Assembly (NCBI GenBank): GCA_035571835.1
Contig: DATNBU010000002.1
Location: forward strand, 1-64,000
DNA length: 64,000 bases
Reading direction: 5' to 3'
DNA from: Candidatus Limnocylindrales bacterium
Lineage (GTDB): Bacteria; Desulfobacterota; Binatia; UBA1149; CAITLU01
A program made the translations under genes and the position numbers. Under the pieces are notes generated by a model. That model had not been told where the DNA came from and made no database searches. It worked only from the letters and a program-made list of their open reading frames with translations. This document shows positions 1 to 11,575 of this stretch, piece by piece (position 1 is the stretch's first letter; each line of letters begins with the position of its first letter).

Positions 1-108
1 CCCGACGCCGTGCACTCGCTGATCTCGTCGCGCCGCGCGGTCGAAGACTATCGTGCGCCGCTTCTCGACAGGCCGGAAGGAATCAAGAATGTCCTCGCCT
101 TCGGCTGA
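1..108 (+). CDS. 3' end of an unidentified upstream gene
   Basis: An open frame enters from the left edge and stops at the TGA at 106-108, giving the last 35 residues of a protein that ends in IKNVLAFG. Its end overlaps the start of the debranching enzyme by 20 bp, which suggests co-transcription. The fragment is too short for me to assign a family. A carbohydrate-metabolism role would fit the neighbours, but nothing in these residues shows it. Confidence 0.5.
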   Translation, partial: PDAVHSLISSRRAVEDYRAPLLDRPEGIKNVLAFG

Positions 109-2065
109 GTGGCTCGAAGCCGACGGCGAAGGAGGATTCGCATCGGGCACCGTCTCCGGCGAGCGCACGCGGCGCTACCACGCGCTGCTGCTCACGGCGG
201 CCACGCCGCCGACGGGAAGGATGGTCCTGGTCGACGGCCTCGAAGTGTGGGCGGAAACCGACGCGGGCGACTTCGCGCTGTCCTCGCAGCGCTACGACTC
301 CGCCAGCGGCGATGTCGTGCATCCCGACGGAGCATCCCGCATCGCCGCATTCGACAGCGAGCCGTGGCCGGCGTGGCGTTTTCGCGTTCCGACCTTGACG
401 CACGGCGATTGCATCGTCGTGCAGGAAATCTTCGCGGCGGGAACCACGACCGTCGTGCGATGGTTTCTCGACGGGGCGAGCGCAAGCGTGCGGCTGCGCG
501 TGCGGCCGCTTCTTTCGGGCCGCGACTACCACAGTCTTCATCACGAGAACCCGGCGTTCGGTTTTACGCCGGAGCGCAGAGCGACCGGCCACTGGATCTG
601 GCGTCCGTACCGGGGCGTGCCGCCTGTCTCGATCCGCTGCAACGGATCGTACGAACACGCGCCCGAATGGTACCGCAACTTCGCGATGACGGCGGAGAGA
701 GAGCGCGGCCTCGACTGGAAGCATGACCTGGCCTCGCCCGGAGTGTTCCGCTTCGAGCTTGCGAACGCGGCGGCTGCGGAGATGTCGCTGCATGCCGGCA
801 CCGACGCCCCCGCACCGGCGGCGGTGCTGCGCGATCTCGAGATTGCCCGCCGCGCGGCATTCCGGGATCCGATCGACCGCGCGGCCGACGCGTACTTCGT
901 GCGTCGCGGAAGCGGTCTTACGATCGTCGCCGGCTATCCGTGGTTTACCGACTGGGGTCGCGACTCGTTCATCGCGCTGCGCGGTCTCGCGCTCGCGACC
1001 GGCCGGTTCGACGACGCACTGGCAATCCTCGTCGAGTGGGCCGGCGCGGTCAGCGAGGGCATGCTGCCGAACCGCTTCGCCGATCGCGGCGAAACTGCCG
1101 AGTTCAACTCGGTCGATGCGTCGCTGTGGTTCGTCGTCGTCGCCGGCGAGCTGCTCGAGCTTGCGCGCATACGCAGCGGCCTCGCGATCACGGCAGTCGA
1201 CGAGCAGAAGATTCGCGGCGCGATCGCAGCCATCGTCACGTCGTACGCGCGCGGCACGCGTTACGGAATCCGCGCCGACAGCGACGGCCTGCTCGCATGC
1301 GGCGTTCGCGGTGTGCAGCTGACGTGGATGGACGCGAAAGTCGGCGACTGGGTCGTCACGCCCCGCATCGGAAAGCCTGTCGAGGTCCAGGCGCTGTGGC
1401 TGAACGCGCTCGCCGCGGCCGCGGACATCGTTCCCGAGGCTGCCGCCCTGCTGAAGAAAGGCACCGCGTCGTTCCGCACGAAGTTCTGGAATGCGGAGCG
1501 CAGCTGCCTGTATGACGTCGTCGATTGCGACCACGTCGCCGGCCGCGTCGATGCGTCGATGCGCCCCAACCAGATCTTGGCCGTTGGCGGGCTTCCGCTC
1601 GTGCTGCTCGGCCGTGACCGGGCGCGCGCCGTCGTGGACGCCGTCGAACGCGAGCTCGTCACTCCGGTCGGCCTTCGCAGCCTCTCGCCGAACGACCCCG
1701 GCTATCGCGCGCATTATCGAGGAGGCGTCGTCGAGCGCGACGGCGCATATCATCAGGGCACCGTGTGGCCATGGCTGATCGGGCCGTTCGTGGAAGCGTG
1801 GGTGCGAGCGCGCGGATCGAACGACACGGCGAGGCGCGAAGCGCGCGAGCGTTTCCTTCCGCCGCTTCGCGAGCTCATGCATGCGGCCGGCCTCGGCCAT
1901 CTCAGCGAAGTCGCCGACGGCGAGGCACCCCACGCACCGGGCGGCTGTCCGTTCCAGGCATGGTCGCTTGCGGAGTTCATCCGGCTGGAGCGAGATGTGC
2001 TCGCCCGGCCGGACGACATCCAGGCCGACCGTAACTTCGAAGGCGCTGCGGCATCGGTGCTCTGA
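89..2065 (+). CDS. glycogen debranching enzyme (amylo-alpha-1,6-glucosidase, GH133 type)
   Basis: A 658-residue protein that should hydrolyse alpha-1,6 branch points of glycogen or maltodextrin in the cytoplasm. The N-terminal third (about 1-220) is the beta-rich GDE_N type, with GEGGFASGT and RRYHALL near the start. From about 265 it is an alpha/alpha barrel with WFTDWGRDSFIALRGL at about 285-300 and YHQGTVWPWLIGP at about 553, both hallmarks of archaeal/bacterial debranching enzymes. I chose the ATG at 89 over the in-frame ATG at 53 because GGAAGGA lies about nine bases upstream and the family core starts just after it. The upstream gene overlaps it by 20 bp and the next glycosidase starts 7 bp after its stop, so the three look like one operon. 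Confidence 0.9.
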   Translation: MSSPSAEWLEADGEGGFASGTVSGERTRRYHALLLTAATPPTGRMVLVDGLEVWAETDAGDFALSSQRYDSASGDVVHPDGASRIAAFDSEPWPAWRFRVPTLTHGDCIVVQEIFAAGTTTVVRWFLDGASASVRLRVRPLLSGRDYHSLHHENPAFGFTPERRATGHWIWRPYRGVPPVSIRCNGSYEHAPEWYRNFAMTAERERGLDWKHDLASPGVFRFELANAAAAEMSLHAGTDAPAPAAVLRDLEIARRAAFRDPIDRAADAYFVRRGSGLTIVAGYPWFTDWGRDSFIALRGLALATGRFDDALAILVEWAGAVSEGMLPNRFADRGETAEFNSVDASLWFVVVAGELLELARIRSGLAITAVDEQKIRGAIAAIVTSYARGTRYGIRADSDGLLACGVRGVQLTWMDAKVGDWVVTPRIGKPVEVQALWLNALAAAADIVPEAAALLKKGTASFRTKFWNAERSCLYDVVDCDHVAGRVDASMRPNQILAVGGLPLVLLGRDRARAVVDAVERELVTPVGLRSLSPNDPGYRAHYRGGVVERDGAYHQGTVWPWLIGPFVEAWVRARGSNDTARREARERFLPPLRELMHAAGLGHLSEVADGEAPHAPGGCPFQAWSLAEFIRLERDVLARPDDIQADRNFEGAAASVL

Positions 2066-2072
2066 GGTTTTC

Positions 2073-4847
<2,775 letters not shown>

Positions 4848-4900
4848 CGCGAGCTGCGTAGCGAGCGTGGCTGGCGGGCGCGCTATTCCCTGGTGCATGA

Positions 4901-4918
4901 ACATTCCCCGGGGAATGT
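4901..4918. repeat. 18-bp palindrome ACATTCCCCGGGGAATGT
   Basis: A perfect inverted repeat with no loop, about 50 bp after the glucosidase stop. It is the first of three tandem palindromic units. Confidence 0.9.
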
Positions 4919-4941
4919 CGGGCGATGTCCCTGCTGCACGA

Positions 4942-4959
4942 GCATTCCGCGGGGAATGT
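4942..4959. repeat. palindrome variant, second tandem unit
   Basis: GCATTCCGCGGGGAATGT, an imperfect version of the 18-bp palindrome. It is 41 bp after the first copy and embedded in similar flanks (GATGTC-CTGCT). Confidence 0.85.
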
Positions 4960-4985
4960 TGGGATGGCGATGTCGCTGCTGGCGA

Positions 4986-5003
4986 GCATTCCGCGGGGAA
5001 TGT
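4986..5003. repeat. palindrome variant, third tandem unit
   Basis: The same variant sequence as the preceding copy, 44 bp further on. It is followed directly by the module GCGATGGCGACGGGTCCG that also occurs near 38663. Confidence 0.85.
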
Positions 5004-5069
5004 TGGCGATGGCGACGGGTCCGTCGTCGAACGCATACGCGCGGCGTCGGGCGCCGATCACGGCCGGCT

Positions 5070-5417
5070 ATGGGTCTGAAGAGTTTCGTCGGAAATTATA
5101 CGCGGCGTATCCCCGCAGCCGTGCGGCGCGAGGTATGGCGACGCGACTCGGGACGCTGCTGCTACGTAGACGCACGAGGACGTCGCTGCCGCGAGACCAG
5201 CAACATCGAGTTCCACCACAGAGCTCCCTTTGCCATGGGTGGACTTCCTACCCTGGAGAACATCGAGCTGCGCTGCGCGGCACACAACCAGTATCAGGCC
5301 GACCGCGACTTCGGCCGCGCCTTCATGGACGCGAGGCGCGGCAATCTCGACGGTGCGCGAACATTCCCCGGGGAATGTCGTGCCGTCGACCGCGGAACGA
5401 TGGCGGCCGCACCGTGA
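5070..5417 (+). pseudogene. HNH endonuclease C-terminal fragment
   Basis: A 115-codon open frame nearly identical to the last third of the full DUF222-HNH protein at 39072-40406. It shares AAVRREVWRRDSGRCCYVDA, RCRETSNIEFHH, ENIELRCAAHNQYQAD and the FGRAFMDARRGNL tail. The DUF222 region is absent and the sequence just before the HNH module does not match the full copy, so this is a remnant, not an independent gene. The ATG at 5070 is only the first start in frame. The HNH residues themselves look intact, so a short HNH peptide could in principle be made. Confidence 0.75.
5361..5378. repeat. 18-bp palindrome in the HNH remnant
   Basis: A perfect copy that is translated in the remnant as TFPGEC. 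It is followed by a tail (GTGCCGTCGACCGCGG, then CGATGGCGGCCGC) that recurs after other copies. Confidence 0.9.
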
Positions 5418-5426
5418 AGACGTCGT

Positions 5427-5459
5427 AGGCTCGGAAAGCCCGCGAAGAGCCTTTGTTTT
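5427..5459 (+). terminator. candidate intrinsic terminator
   Basis: AGGCTC and GAGCCT pair across a 14-base loop and are followed by TTGTTTT. It lies between the HNH remnant and the aquaporin gene and could end transcripts from the glycosidase operon. The stem is only 6 bp, so this is tentative. Confidence 0.4.
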
Positions 5460-5508
5460 CAATCGGGGACGATTCGTAACCCCGCTCCCGCCCGGGCATC
5501 GGAGCGGC

Positions 5509-6357
5509 ATGAAACCGAACCCCGGCCTGCCCGAATACCTGATGGAAGCTGCAGGCCTCGGCATCTTCATGCTGTCGGCATGCGTATTCGCAACGCTGCT
5601 CGAGGATCCGCACTCGGCGCTGCGCGCGTCGGCAAGCGGCGCGCTGCTTGCCGACGCGTTTAGTCGCCGCTGCCTGATGGGCGCGGCGATGGCCGTCACC
5701 GCCGTCGTAATTTTTTACTCGCCATGGGCGAAGCGCTCCGGCGCGCACATCAATCCCGCGGTCACGCTGACGTTCTGGCGCCTCGGACGAATCGGCGGCG
5801 CCGACGCGATGCTCTATTTCGTGTTCCAGTTCGTCGGCGGGACGCTCGGTGTCGCGCTTGCGAGCATCCCTGCCGGCAACGGCATCTCGAGCCCGTTCGT
5901 CAACTATGCGGTGACCGTGCCGGGACGAGGCGGCACCGCCGTTGCGCTACTCGCCGAGACCGGAATCTGTTTCGCGATGATGGCCGCCGTGCTGGTCTGC
6001 TCTTCGTTCGAGCGCCTGCAGCGGTTCGGCGGACTCGCGTGCGCAACGCTGCTTGCGATCTTCATCGTGTTCGAATCACCGCTGTCGGGCACGAGCCTGA
6101 ATCCGGCAAGGACGTTCGCATCGGCCATCGCAGCCGGCATCTGGACCGATGCGTGGATCTACTTCGTCGCGCCGCCGCTCGGCATGCTGGCCGCGGCACA
6201 GGTCTATCTGCTGGTGCAGCAGCTCGCGGTAGCGCGGCGCGATCGCAGAGCCACCGCCGGCGACACTCGCAAAATTTCCATCCTCGCCGGTAACGATGCC
6301 ACGACGGCGGCATCCGATCGACGGGGTTGCACGGCGAGCGCGCATCAAGCCGCCTGA
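5509..6357 (+). CDS. MIP-family aquaporin or glycerol facilitator
   Basis: A 282-residue inner-membrane channel of the major intrinsic protein family. Both half-helix signature motifs are present, AHINPAVT at about 79-86 and GTSLNPAR at about 193-200, with six hydrophobic segments arranged around them. I chose the ATG at 5509 because GGAG lies just upstream and the first helix (AAGLGIFMLSACVFATLL) follows; longer in-frame starts run into the HNH remnant. The C-terminal 40 residues are polar and poorly conserved. Water versus glycerol selectivity cannot be assigned safely. The next gene begins 15 bp after its stop, but their functions are not obviously linked. Confidence 0.88.
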   Translation: MKPNPGLPEYLMEAAGLGIFMLSACVFATLLEDPHSALRASASGALLADAFSRRCLMGAAMAVTAVVIFYSPWAKRSGAHINPAVTLTFWRLGRIGGADAMLYFVFQFVGGTLGVALASIPAGNGISSPFVNYAVTVPGRGGTAVALLAETGICFAMMAAVLVCSSFERLQRFGGLACATLLAIFIVFESPLSGTSLNPARTFASAIAAGIWTDAWIYFVAPPLGMLAAAQVYLLVQQLAVARRDRRATAGDTRKISILAGNDATTAASDRRGCTASAHQAA

Positions 6358-6372
6358 CCCAGGGAGCTTCCG

Positions 6373-7971
6373 ATGAATTCGACCTCACGCGCCGGCGCCT
6401 CTCCGAACGAGCATTACGACGTCATCATCATCGGTACCGGCGCCGGCGGCGGGACGCTCGCGTGGAGACTCGCGCCGTCGGGCAAGAAAATCCTGCTGAT
6501 CGAGCGGGGAACGTACATTCCGCGCGAGAAAGAGAACTGGGATACGCGTGCCGTCGTCGTCGACGGCCGCTACAACTGCGGCGAGACGTGGCACGACAAG
6601 AACGGCGGCGCGTTCGAGCCCGGCACGCACTACGCGGTCGGCGGCAATACGAAGTTCTACGGCGCGGCGCTGATCCGCATGCGCGAAAGCGACTTCGGCG
6701 AAGTCCGGCACATGGACGGCCTCTCGCCGGCGTGGCCGATCTCGTACAGCGATCTCGAGCCGTACTACACGAGAGCCGAGTATCTGTACCACGTGCACGG
6801 CAGGCGCGGCGCCGATCCGACCGAGCCGCCGTCGAGCGCGCCGTACCGGCATCCGGCGATCTCGAGCGAGCCGCGCATCCGCGAGATCTGGGAAGGCATG
6901 GAGCGCCAGGGGCACCATCCGTTCCCGATGCCGGTCGGCATCCTGCTCGACGAGACAACATCCAGCGGCAGCGATTCGCCGACAGCCGCGAGGACCAGTG
7001 CCTGCATCCGCTGCAACACCTGCGACGGCTTTCCGTGTCTGGTCGGCGCCAAGGCCGATGCGCAGGTGATCTGCGTCGATCCGGCGCTGCGCCACGACAA
7101 CGTCACGCTTCTCGACAACGCGCGCGCCGTGCGCCTCGAGACTTCCGCTTCGGGCCGGGAGGTGACCGGGGTCGTCGTCGAGAAGGACGGGCGCCTGGAG
7201 ACCTACCGCGCGAGCATCGTCGTGTCGTCGTGCGGTGCGATCAATTCGTCCGCGCTGCTGCTGCGCTCGGCCAGCGACCTGCATCCGGGCGGCCTTGCCA
7301 ACCGCTCGGGCCTCGTCGGGCGCAACTACATGTCGCACGTCAACACGATGTTTCTGGCGATCTCGCGGCATCGCCACGAAACGCGCTTCAGCAAGACGCT
7401 CGGCCTCAACGACTTCTACCACGCCGGCGAAGGCCGCGAGTATCCGCTCGGGCACATCTCGCTGATGGGCTCGATCGATGCGAACGTGCTCCGCGCCGGA
7501 GCGCCGCGCATCGCGCCGACGATGACGCTCGAGCTGATGGCTGAGCACGCCGTGCCGTTCTGGATGACGACCGAGGATCTGCCCGATCCGAACAACCGCG
7601 TCACGCTCGGCGAAGACGGCAGCGTCGTGCTGTCGTACACCGCCAGCAACGAGAATGCGCACCGGCAGCTCGGCCGCGAGCTCAGGAAGATCCTTCGCAG
7701 CATCGAGTTCGAGGAGCACCTCGTACCGCTGCAGGCGTACATCCCGGGCCGGATTCCGCTTGCGGGCGTCGCGCACCAGAACGGTACGCTGCGTTTCGGC
7801 GCGGACCCCGCGACGTCGGTGCTCAACACCGACTGCCGCGCGCATCATGTCGACAACCTGTACGTCGTCGACGGCAGCTTCTTTCCGTCGAGCTCGGCGG
7901 TGAACCCGGCGCTGACGATCATGGCCAACGCGCTGCGGGTCGGCGACCATCTGCTCGAACGCCTCGGGTGA
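6373..7971 (+). CDS. GMC-family FAD-dependent oxidoreductase
   Basis: A 532-residue flavoenzyme of the glucose-methanol-choline family, which oxidises an alcohol or sugar hydroxyl. It has the FAD-binding dinucleotide fold DVIIIGTGAGGGTLAWRLA (about 15-35) followed by the acidic end of strand two (LLIERG). The C-terminal GMC signature is NLYVVDGSFFPSSSAVNPA near 495-513. A cysteine-rich stretch, CIRCNTCDGFPC (about 215-226), is typical of one bacterial subgroup. No Sec or Tat signal is visible. AGGGAG precedes the start at good spacing. The double-VOC gene starts 4 bp after its stop, so the two are almost certainly one operon. The substrate is unknown. Confidence 0.9.
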   Translation: MNSTSRAGASPNEHYDVIIIGTGAGGGTLAWRLAPSGKKILLIERGTYIPREKENWDTRAVVVDGRYNCGETWHDKNGGAFEPGTHYAVGGNTKFYGAALIRMRESDFGEVRHMDGLSPAWPISYSDLEPYYTRAEYLYHVHGRRGADPTEPPSSAPYRHPAISSEPRIREIWEGMERQGHHPFPMPVGILLDETTSSGSDSPTAARTSACIRCNTCDGFPCLVGAKADAQVICVDPALRHDNVTLLDNARAVRLETSASGREVTGVVVEKDGRLETYRASIVVSSCGAINSSALLLRSASDLHPGGLANRSGLVGRNYMSHVNTMFLAISRHRHETRFSKTLGLNDFYHAGEGREYPLGHISLMGSIDANVLRAGAPRIAPTMTLELMAEHAVPFWMTTEDLPDPNNRVTLGEDGSVVLSYTASNENAHRQLGRELRKILRSIEFEEHLVPLQAYIPGRIPLAGVAHQNGTLRFGADPATSVLNTDCRAHHVDNLYVVDGSFFPSSSAVNPALTIMANALRVGDHLLERLG

Positions 7972-7975
7972 CGTC

Positions 7976-9025
7976 ATGGTGCGGGCGCTAGTCTACCGTT
8001 CCGGCATTGCCGCGGTCGTAGCGTGGAGCCTCACGGCCGCGCTGCATTCGGCATCGGCGCGGACCGCGGCGGAAATTCCGGACCGTATTCCGGCGACGGC
8101 GGTAGCCGCCGTATCCGACGTCGGACTGACCGTGGACGATCTCGACCGTTCGGTTTCGTTCTTCACGAACGTTCTCGGCTTCGAAAAAGTGTCCGAGGTC
8201 GAGGTCGCGGGCCCCGAATGGGAGAAGCTCACCGGCGTATTCGGCGCGCGAGCCAGAATCGCGACGCTGCGACTCGGCGAAGAGACCATCGAGCTGACCG
8301 ACTACCTGACGCCGCGCGGCCAGCCCTTTCCGTACGACACACGCGCCAACGACGTGTGGTTCCAGCACATCGCGATCGTCGTCTCCGACATGGATGCCGC
8401 CTACGCGCGGCTGCGTGCGGCCGGCATCGAGCACGCATCCACCGGACCGCAGCGCCTTCCCGACTCCATTCCTTCGGCCGCGGGGATCCGCGCATTCTAC
8501 TTCCGTGATCCCGACGGACACTTCCTCGAGCTGCTCGAGTTTCCGGCGGGCAAAGGCGATGCGCGCTGGCACGCCGGCGAAACCGGTACGAACGCGCCGC
8601 TGTTCCTCGGCATCGACCATACGGCAATCGTGGTCCGCGATACCGACCGTGCGCTCGCCTTCTACCGGGACCGGCTCGGCTTCCGGGTTACCGGAACGAG
8701 CGAGAACTACGGCACGGAGCAGGAACACCTGAACAACGTCGAGCATGCGCGGCTGCGCATCACGACGCTCCGCGCGGCGCACGGCCCGGGCATCGAGCTG
8801 CTCGAATACCTCGCTCCTTCCGGAGGCCGGACGTCCTCGCAGCCGATCCGCGCGAACGATCTCGCGTACTGGCAGACAAGACTTGTCGTCGACACGTCGG
8901 CCGACGCTCGATGCGGCGGCATTGCGCATTGCAACCCGGATTCTTCTGCGCGTTTCCGCGGCGGCACGGCAGTGGTCGTTCGCGACACCGATGGGCATGC
9001 GCTCGAGCTTTTGAGCAACCGATGA
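7976..9025 (+). CDS. exported double-VOC (glyoxalase/dioxygenase-fold) protein
   Basis: A 349-residue protein with a likely Sec signal (hydrophobic stretch to about residue 28, ALHSASA then R-T). Two vicinal-oxygen-chelate domains follow, at about 45-190 and 205-345. Each has the family pattern of an opening helix (LDRSVSFFTNVLGFEKV; TDRALAFYRDRLGFRV) and a closing DPDGHFLELLEF or DTDGHALELL with candidate metal ligands His/Glu. VOC proteins include glyoxalases, ring-cleaving dioxygenases and binding proteins, and the chemistry here cannot be fixed. The tight coupling to the GMC oxidoreductase suggests joint processing of a small organic substrate, but a periplasmic VOC and a cytoplasmic GMC enzyme would be an odd pair. 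Confidence 0.82.
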   Translation: MVRALVYRSGIAAVVAWSLTAALHSASARTAAEIPDRIPATAVAAVSDVGLTVDDLDRSVSFFTNVLGFEKVSEVEVAGPEWEKLTGVFGARARIATLRLGEETIELTDYLTPRGQPFPYDTRANDVWFQHIAIVVSDMDAAYARLRAAGIEHASTGPQRLPDSIPSAAGIRAFYFRDPDGHFLELLEFPAGKGDARWHAGETGTNAPLFLGIDHTAIVVRDTDRALAFYRDRLGFRVTGTSENYGTEQEHLNNVEHARLRITTLRAAHGPGIELLEYLAPSGGRTSSQPIRANDLAYWQTRLVVDTSADARCGGIAHCNPDSSARFRGGTAVVVRDTDGHALELLSNR

Positions 9026-9219
9026 CTGCGCACGCCGAGCAGACGCCGAAAGGGATGACATCCCTCCCGGAAGACTTCGTGAGGACACTCACTAGTGAGC
9101 AGATCCGCGTGCTGCATTACCCGGAAGAAGCACGCCCGGACGAAAGATACCCGTCCGCACGCACCCGCCGAGCGATTCCCCGTAGACAACTCCATGGGCC
9201 GCGTTAATCCGGTACCTGT

Positions 9220-9975
9220 ATGTTTCGCCTTCCGGACATGCTCCTGCTGCTCGCAGAAACCGCATCGGCGGTCGAGCTGCCGCGACTCCTGTGGCGCTCA
9301 CCCGACCTGCTGAAGCAGCCACCTGGGCATGGCGAGCCGGTGATCGTGCTGCCGGGCTTTGCAACCGATGACCATTCCACGCTGATCCTGCGCTCCTATC
9401 TGAGCCTGCTCGGATATCGCGTGAGCGGCTGGGGTCTCGGAATCAACCGCGGCGACATCAGCGGCGTCACGCCGCGCGTAAGCGAGCTCGTGCGCCGCAC
9501 CGCCGACCAGACCGGCCAGCGCGTCCGCCTCGTCGGATGGAGCCTCGGCGGTGTCGTTTCGCGAGAGGTTGCGCGCGAGGAGCCCGATCTGGTCGAGCGC
9601 GTCATCACGCTCGGGTCGCCGGTATGCGGCGGCTACAAGTACACCGCGGCTCGCTACTGGTACGCGCTGACGCGCGGCAATCTCGACGAGGAAGCCGCGC
9701 AGATCGACGAGCGCAACCGCATCCTCCTTCGGGTGCCGGTTACCGCGATCCTTGCCTCATACGACGGAATCGTCGCGCGCAAGGCGTGCGTCGACCCATA
9801 CAGCAGGATCGAGCATCTGGAAGTCGGCACGACGCACATCGGTCTCGGCATGAATGCGGAGGTCTTCCGCATCATCGCCCAGCGGCTTGCGATCCCGACG
9901 GCCCGCCGTCGACGCTACGTGCGGCGCCCGGAGGCCGAGACCAGCGAAGTGGCCGTGCTGCAGCAGACCGGCTGA
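9220..9975 (+). CDS. alpha/beta hydrolase, lipase-like
   Basis: A 251-residue serine hydrolase. VIVLPGFATDDHST (about 41-54) forms the oxyanion region and GWSLGG (about 107-112) is the nucleophile elbow with the catalytic Ser. Asp and His are expected within ILASYDGIVARKAC and TTHIGLGMN near the C-terminus. The layout resembles triacylglycerol lipase/PGAP1-like esterases that act on lipid or polyester esters. It stands alone after a 194-bp gap in which I see no supported gene. The N-terminus is hydrophobic but not a clear signal peptide. Confidence 0.78.
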   Translation: MFRLPDMLLLLAETASAVELPRLLWRSPDLLKQPPGHGEPVIVLPGFATDDHSTLILRSYLSLLGYRVSGWGLGINRGDISGVTPRVSELVRRTADQTGQRVRLVGWSLGGVVSREVAREEPDLVERVITLGSPVCGGYKYTAARYWYALTRGNLDEEAAQIDERNRILLRVPVTAILASYDGIVARKACVDPYSRIEHLEVGTTHIGLGMNAEVFRIIAQRLAIPTARRRRYVRRPEAETSEVAVLQQTG

Positions 9976-10012
9976 GCTGCGCCGCGTAAATGCAGCTGTC
10001 CTCTTTTCCGTA

Positions 10013-10026
10013 ACCGGTTCGCCGGT
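10013..10026. terminator. short convergent hairpin
   Basis: ACCGG-TTCG-CCGGT forms a 5-bp stem with a stable UUCG-type loop between two convergent genes. There is no T-tract on either side, so termination is only a suggestion. Confidence 0.3.
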
Positions 10027-10032
10027 GCGGCC

Positions 10033-11541
10033 TCAAATCCCGAGGACGTCGTCGAGCGACGGCAGGTTGCCGTCCCATCCGACGCTCTCGAAGTAGCCGG
10101 ACTCGAGCGCATGCGCGAAGGCGTCCTTGATCTCTTCCGGCGGTTCGACCGGCAGCCCGTCGAGCTCTTCACCCGGACACGGTTGGGAGGTGACGACCGA
10201 GCGCGGCAGTGCATCGACGATCTCGGCCGCATCGAGCCGCGGCGTCTGCGTGAAGTCGAGCAGCTCGAGGCCGATGTTGGCCGCGGCCGCATCGCGCGCC
10301 GTCAGCGGCGCAAGACCGAAGCGCCACTCGATGTACTTGAGGATCGACGTGTGGTCGTAGAACCGTGACGGCGTCGGCGCGAACAGCTTGCCCGGCGGCG
10401 GGCTCTTCGGAGAGCGGATGCCGAGCAGCGACGACGACAGCACGCCTTTGGCCGCATACGGCGACAGGATCATGGTCGGCACGCGGAAGCCGAGCTGGCC
10501 GAAGTCCTCGAGGCCGGCGGGATCCGAGTCGGTTCCGCGCGCATCCGGCATGCGCGGCGGACGCACGTGATCGAAGAACCCGCCCCACTCGTCGTAGTTG
10601 ACGAACAGCACCGAGCGCGGCCACAGCGGCGACTCGACGATGGCCTTGACGACGTTGTGCGAGAACGCCTGGCCGGCGCGCATGTCGCCGTGCGGATGCT
10701 CGTCGGTGCGAAGCCCGGTCGTGAAGCCGGGATCGATGAACGCGACTTTCGGCAGCGTGCCGGCCGCGGCATCGGCGAAAAGCTCGGCAATCGGATGGAC
10801 GCCTTTCGCAAGGCGCGGACCCCACAGCAGCGCGGCGGGAAGATCGACGTGGTAGTAGCCCCATGGCACGCCGGCCGCTTCGAGGCGGTCCCAGATCGTC
10901 GCCCACGTGAATCCGCTCGAGTATCCGATCTCCGGCGGCAGCGCGTTGGTCTTGATGCCGCCCGACTGCGCCGAGTGCATGTACTCGCGGTTCGGAAACG
11001 TCGGGCCGAGCAGCGACGCGAAATAGTTGTCGCAGAGCACGCCCTCGCCCGCGAGCTTCGCATAGAACTCGACATCGGCCTCGTTGTAGTAGCCGATCGC
11101 GAACTCGTCGTTGTCGCCGCTCAGGAAACCACTCCGAAGCTGCGAGCGGCCGCCTTCCCATCCGTGCGACGGATCGCCGAAATTGCAGCCGCGGTAGTCC
11201 GGCGCGAGCGCATGCGTCGCGACCGTCTGGCCGTCGAGCGGATTCTCGGGATCGTCGTACGTTCCCGTGTAGTGCTGCTGGTTGGTCCCGGTGCGCCAGC
11301 CCATGTAGTGGTCGAACGAACGGTTCTCCATCATCAGCACGAAGATGTGATCGACCGGCGTGTTCTGCGGAAGCGGCGCGATGCCGAGGTCGAACGGCAA
11401 CGACTGTGCGCCCGACCAGCGCGGCCATCCGAGCGCCGCTGCGCCGCCCGCGAGGGCGAGCTCGGTGAGGAAGCGCCGCCGCGTCAGCGTACGGCTCGCA
11501 GTCAGGATCAACGGGGCTTTCGATTTGTCTCGCGAAGACAT
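10033..11541 (-). CDS. Tat-exported phospholipase C/acid phosphatase-like phosphoesterase
   Basis: A 502-residue protein of the bacterial phosphoesterase (phospholipase C/AcpA) family. A twin-arginine signal is clear: TRRRFL at residues 20-25, then a hydrophobic ALAGGAAALGW. The mature part opens with VDHIFVLMMENRSFDHYMGW, the family's metal/nucleophile region. DEWGGFFDHVRPPR is the second conserved metal-binding motif (Asp, His). The start at 11541 has AAGGGAG upstream; longer frames begin inside the neighbouring gene. It lies 34 bp downstream of the alkaline phosphatase-like gene on the same strand, which indicates an operon for extracytoplasmic phosphoester cleavage. Substrates could be phospholipids or other phosphodiesters. 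Confidence 0.87.
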   Translation of the reverse strand: MSSRDKSKAPLILTASRTLTRRRFLTELALAGGAAALGWPRWSGAQSLPFDLGIAPLPQNTPVDHIFVLMMENRSFDHYMGWRTGTNQQHYTGTYDDPENPLDGQTVATHALAPDYRGCNFGDPSHGWEGGRSQLRSGFLSGDNDEFAIGYYNEADVEFYAKLAGEGVLCDNYFASLLGPTFPNREYMHSAQSGGIKTNALPPEIGYSSGFTWATIWDRLEAAGVPWGYYHVDLPAALLWGPRLAKGVHPIAELFADAAAGTLPKVAFIDPGFTTGLRTDEHPHGDMRAGQAFSHNVVKAIVESPLWPRSVLFVNYDEWGGFFDHVRPPRMPDARGTDSDPAGLEDFGQLGFRVPTMILSPYAAKGVLSSSLLGIRSPKSPPPGKLFAPTPSRFYDHTSILKYIEWRFGLAPLTARDAAAANIGLELLDFTQTPRLDAAEIVDALPRSVVTSQPCPGEELDGLPVEPPEEIKDAFAHALESGYFESVGWDGNLPSLDDVLGI

Positions 11542-11575
11542 GAGAGTTCTCCCTTCGGAATTTTGCGGATGACCG

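Larger units (their letters stand above)
4901..5378 (+). mobile_element. reduced HNH/palindrome element, copy A
   Basis: A mosaic unit bounded by copies of an 18-bp palindrome. It starts with three tandem units of about 41-44 bp, each holding the palindrome (4901, 4942, 4986). Next come the module GCGATGGCGACGGGTCCG (about 5005), a single 22-bp-type unit and an ATCACGGC-GGCTATG block, then the HNH 3' half, and it ends with a palindrome at 5361. The order matches the complete copy at 38.6-40.4 kb, but the DUF222 part and most of the minisatellite are missing, so this looks like an internal-deletion derivative. Confidence 0.7.

Noticed and set aside
9022-9207. Possible 61-residue gene after the VOC gene
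   Set aside because: It starts inside the VOC stop region, has no ribosome site or motif, and its Arg-rich end looks non-coding.
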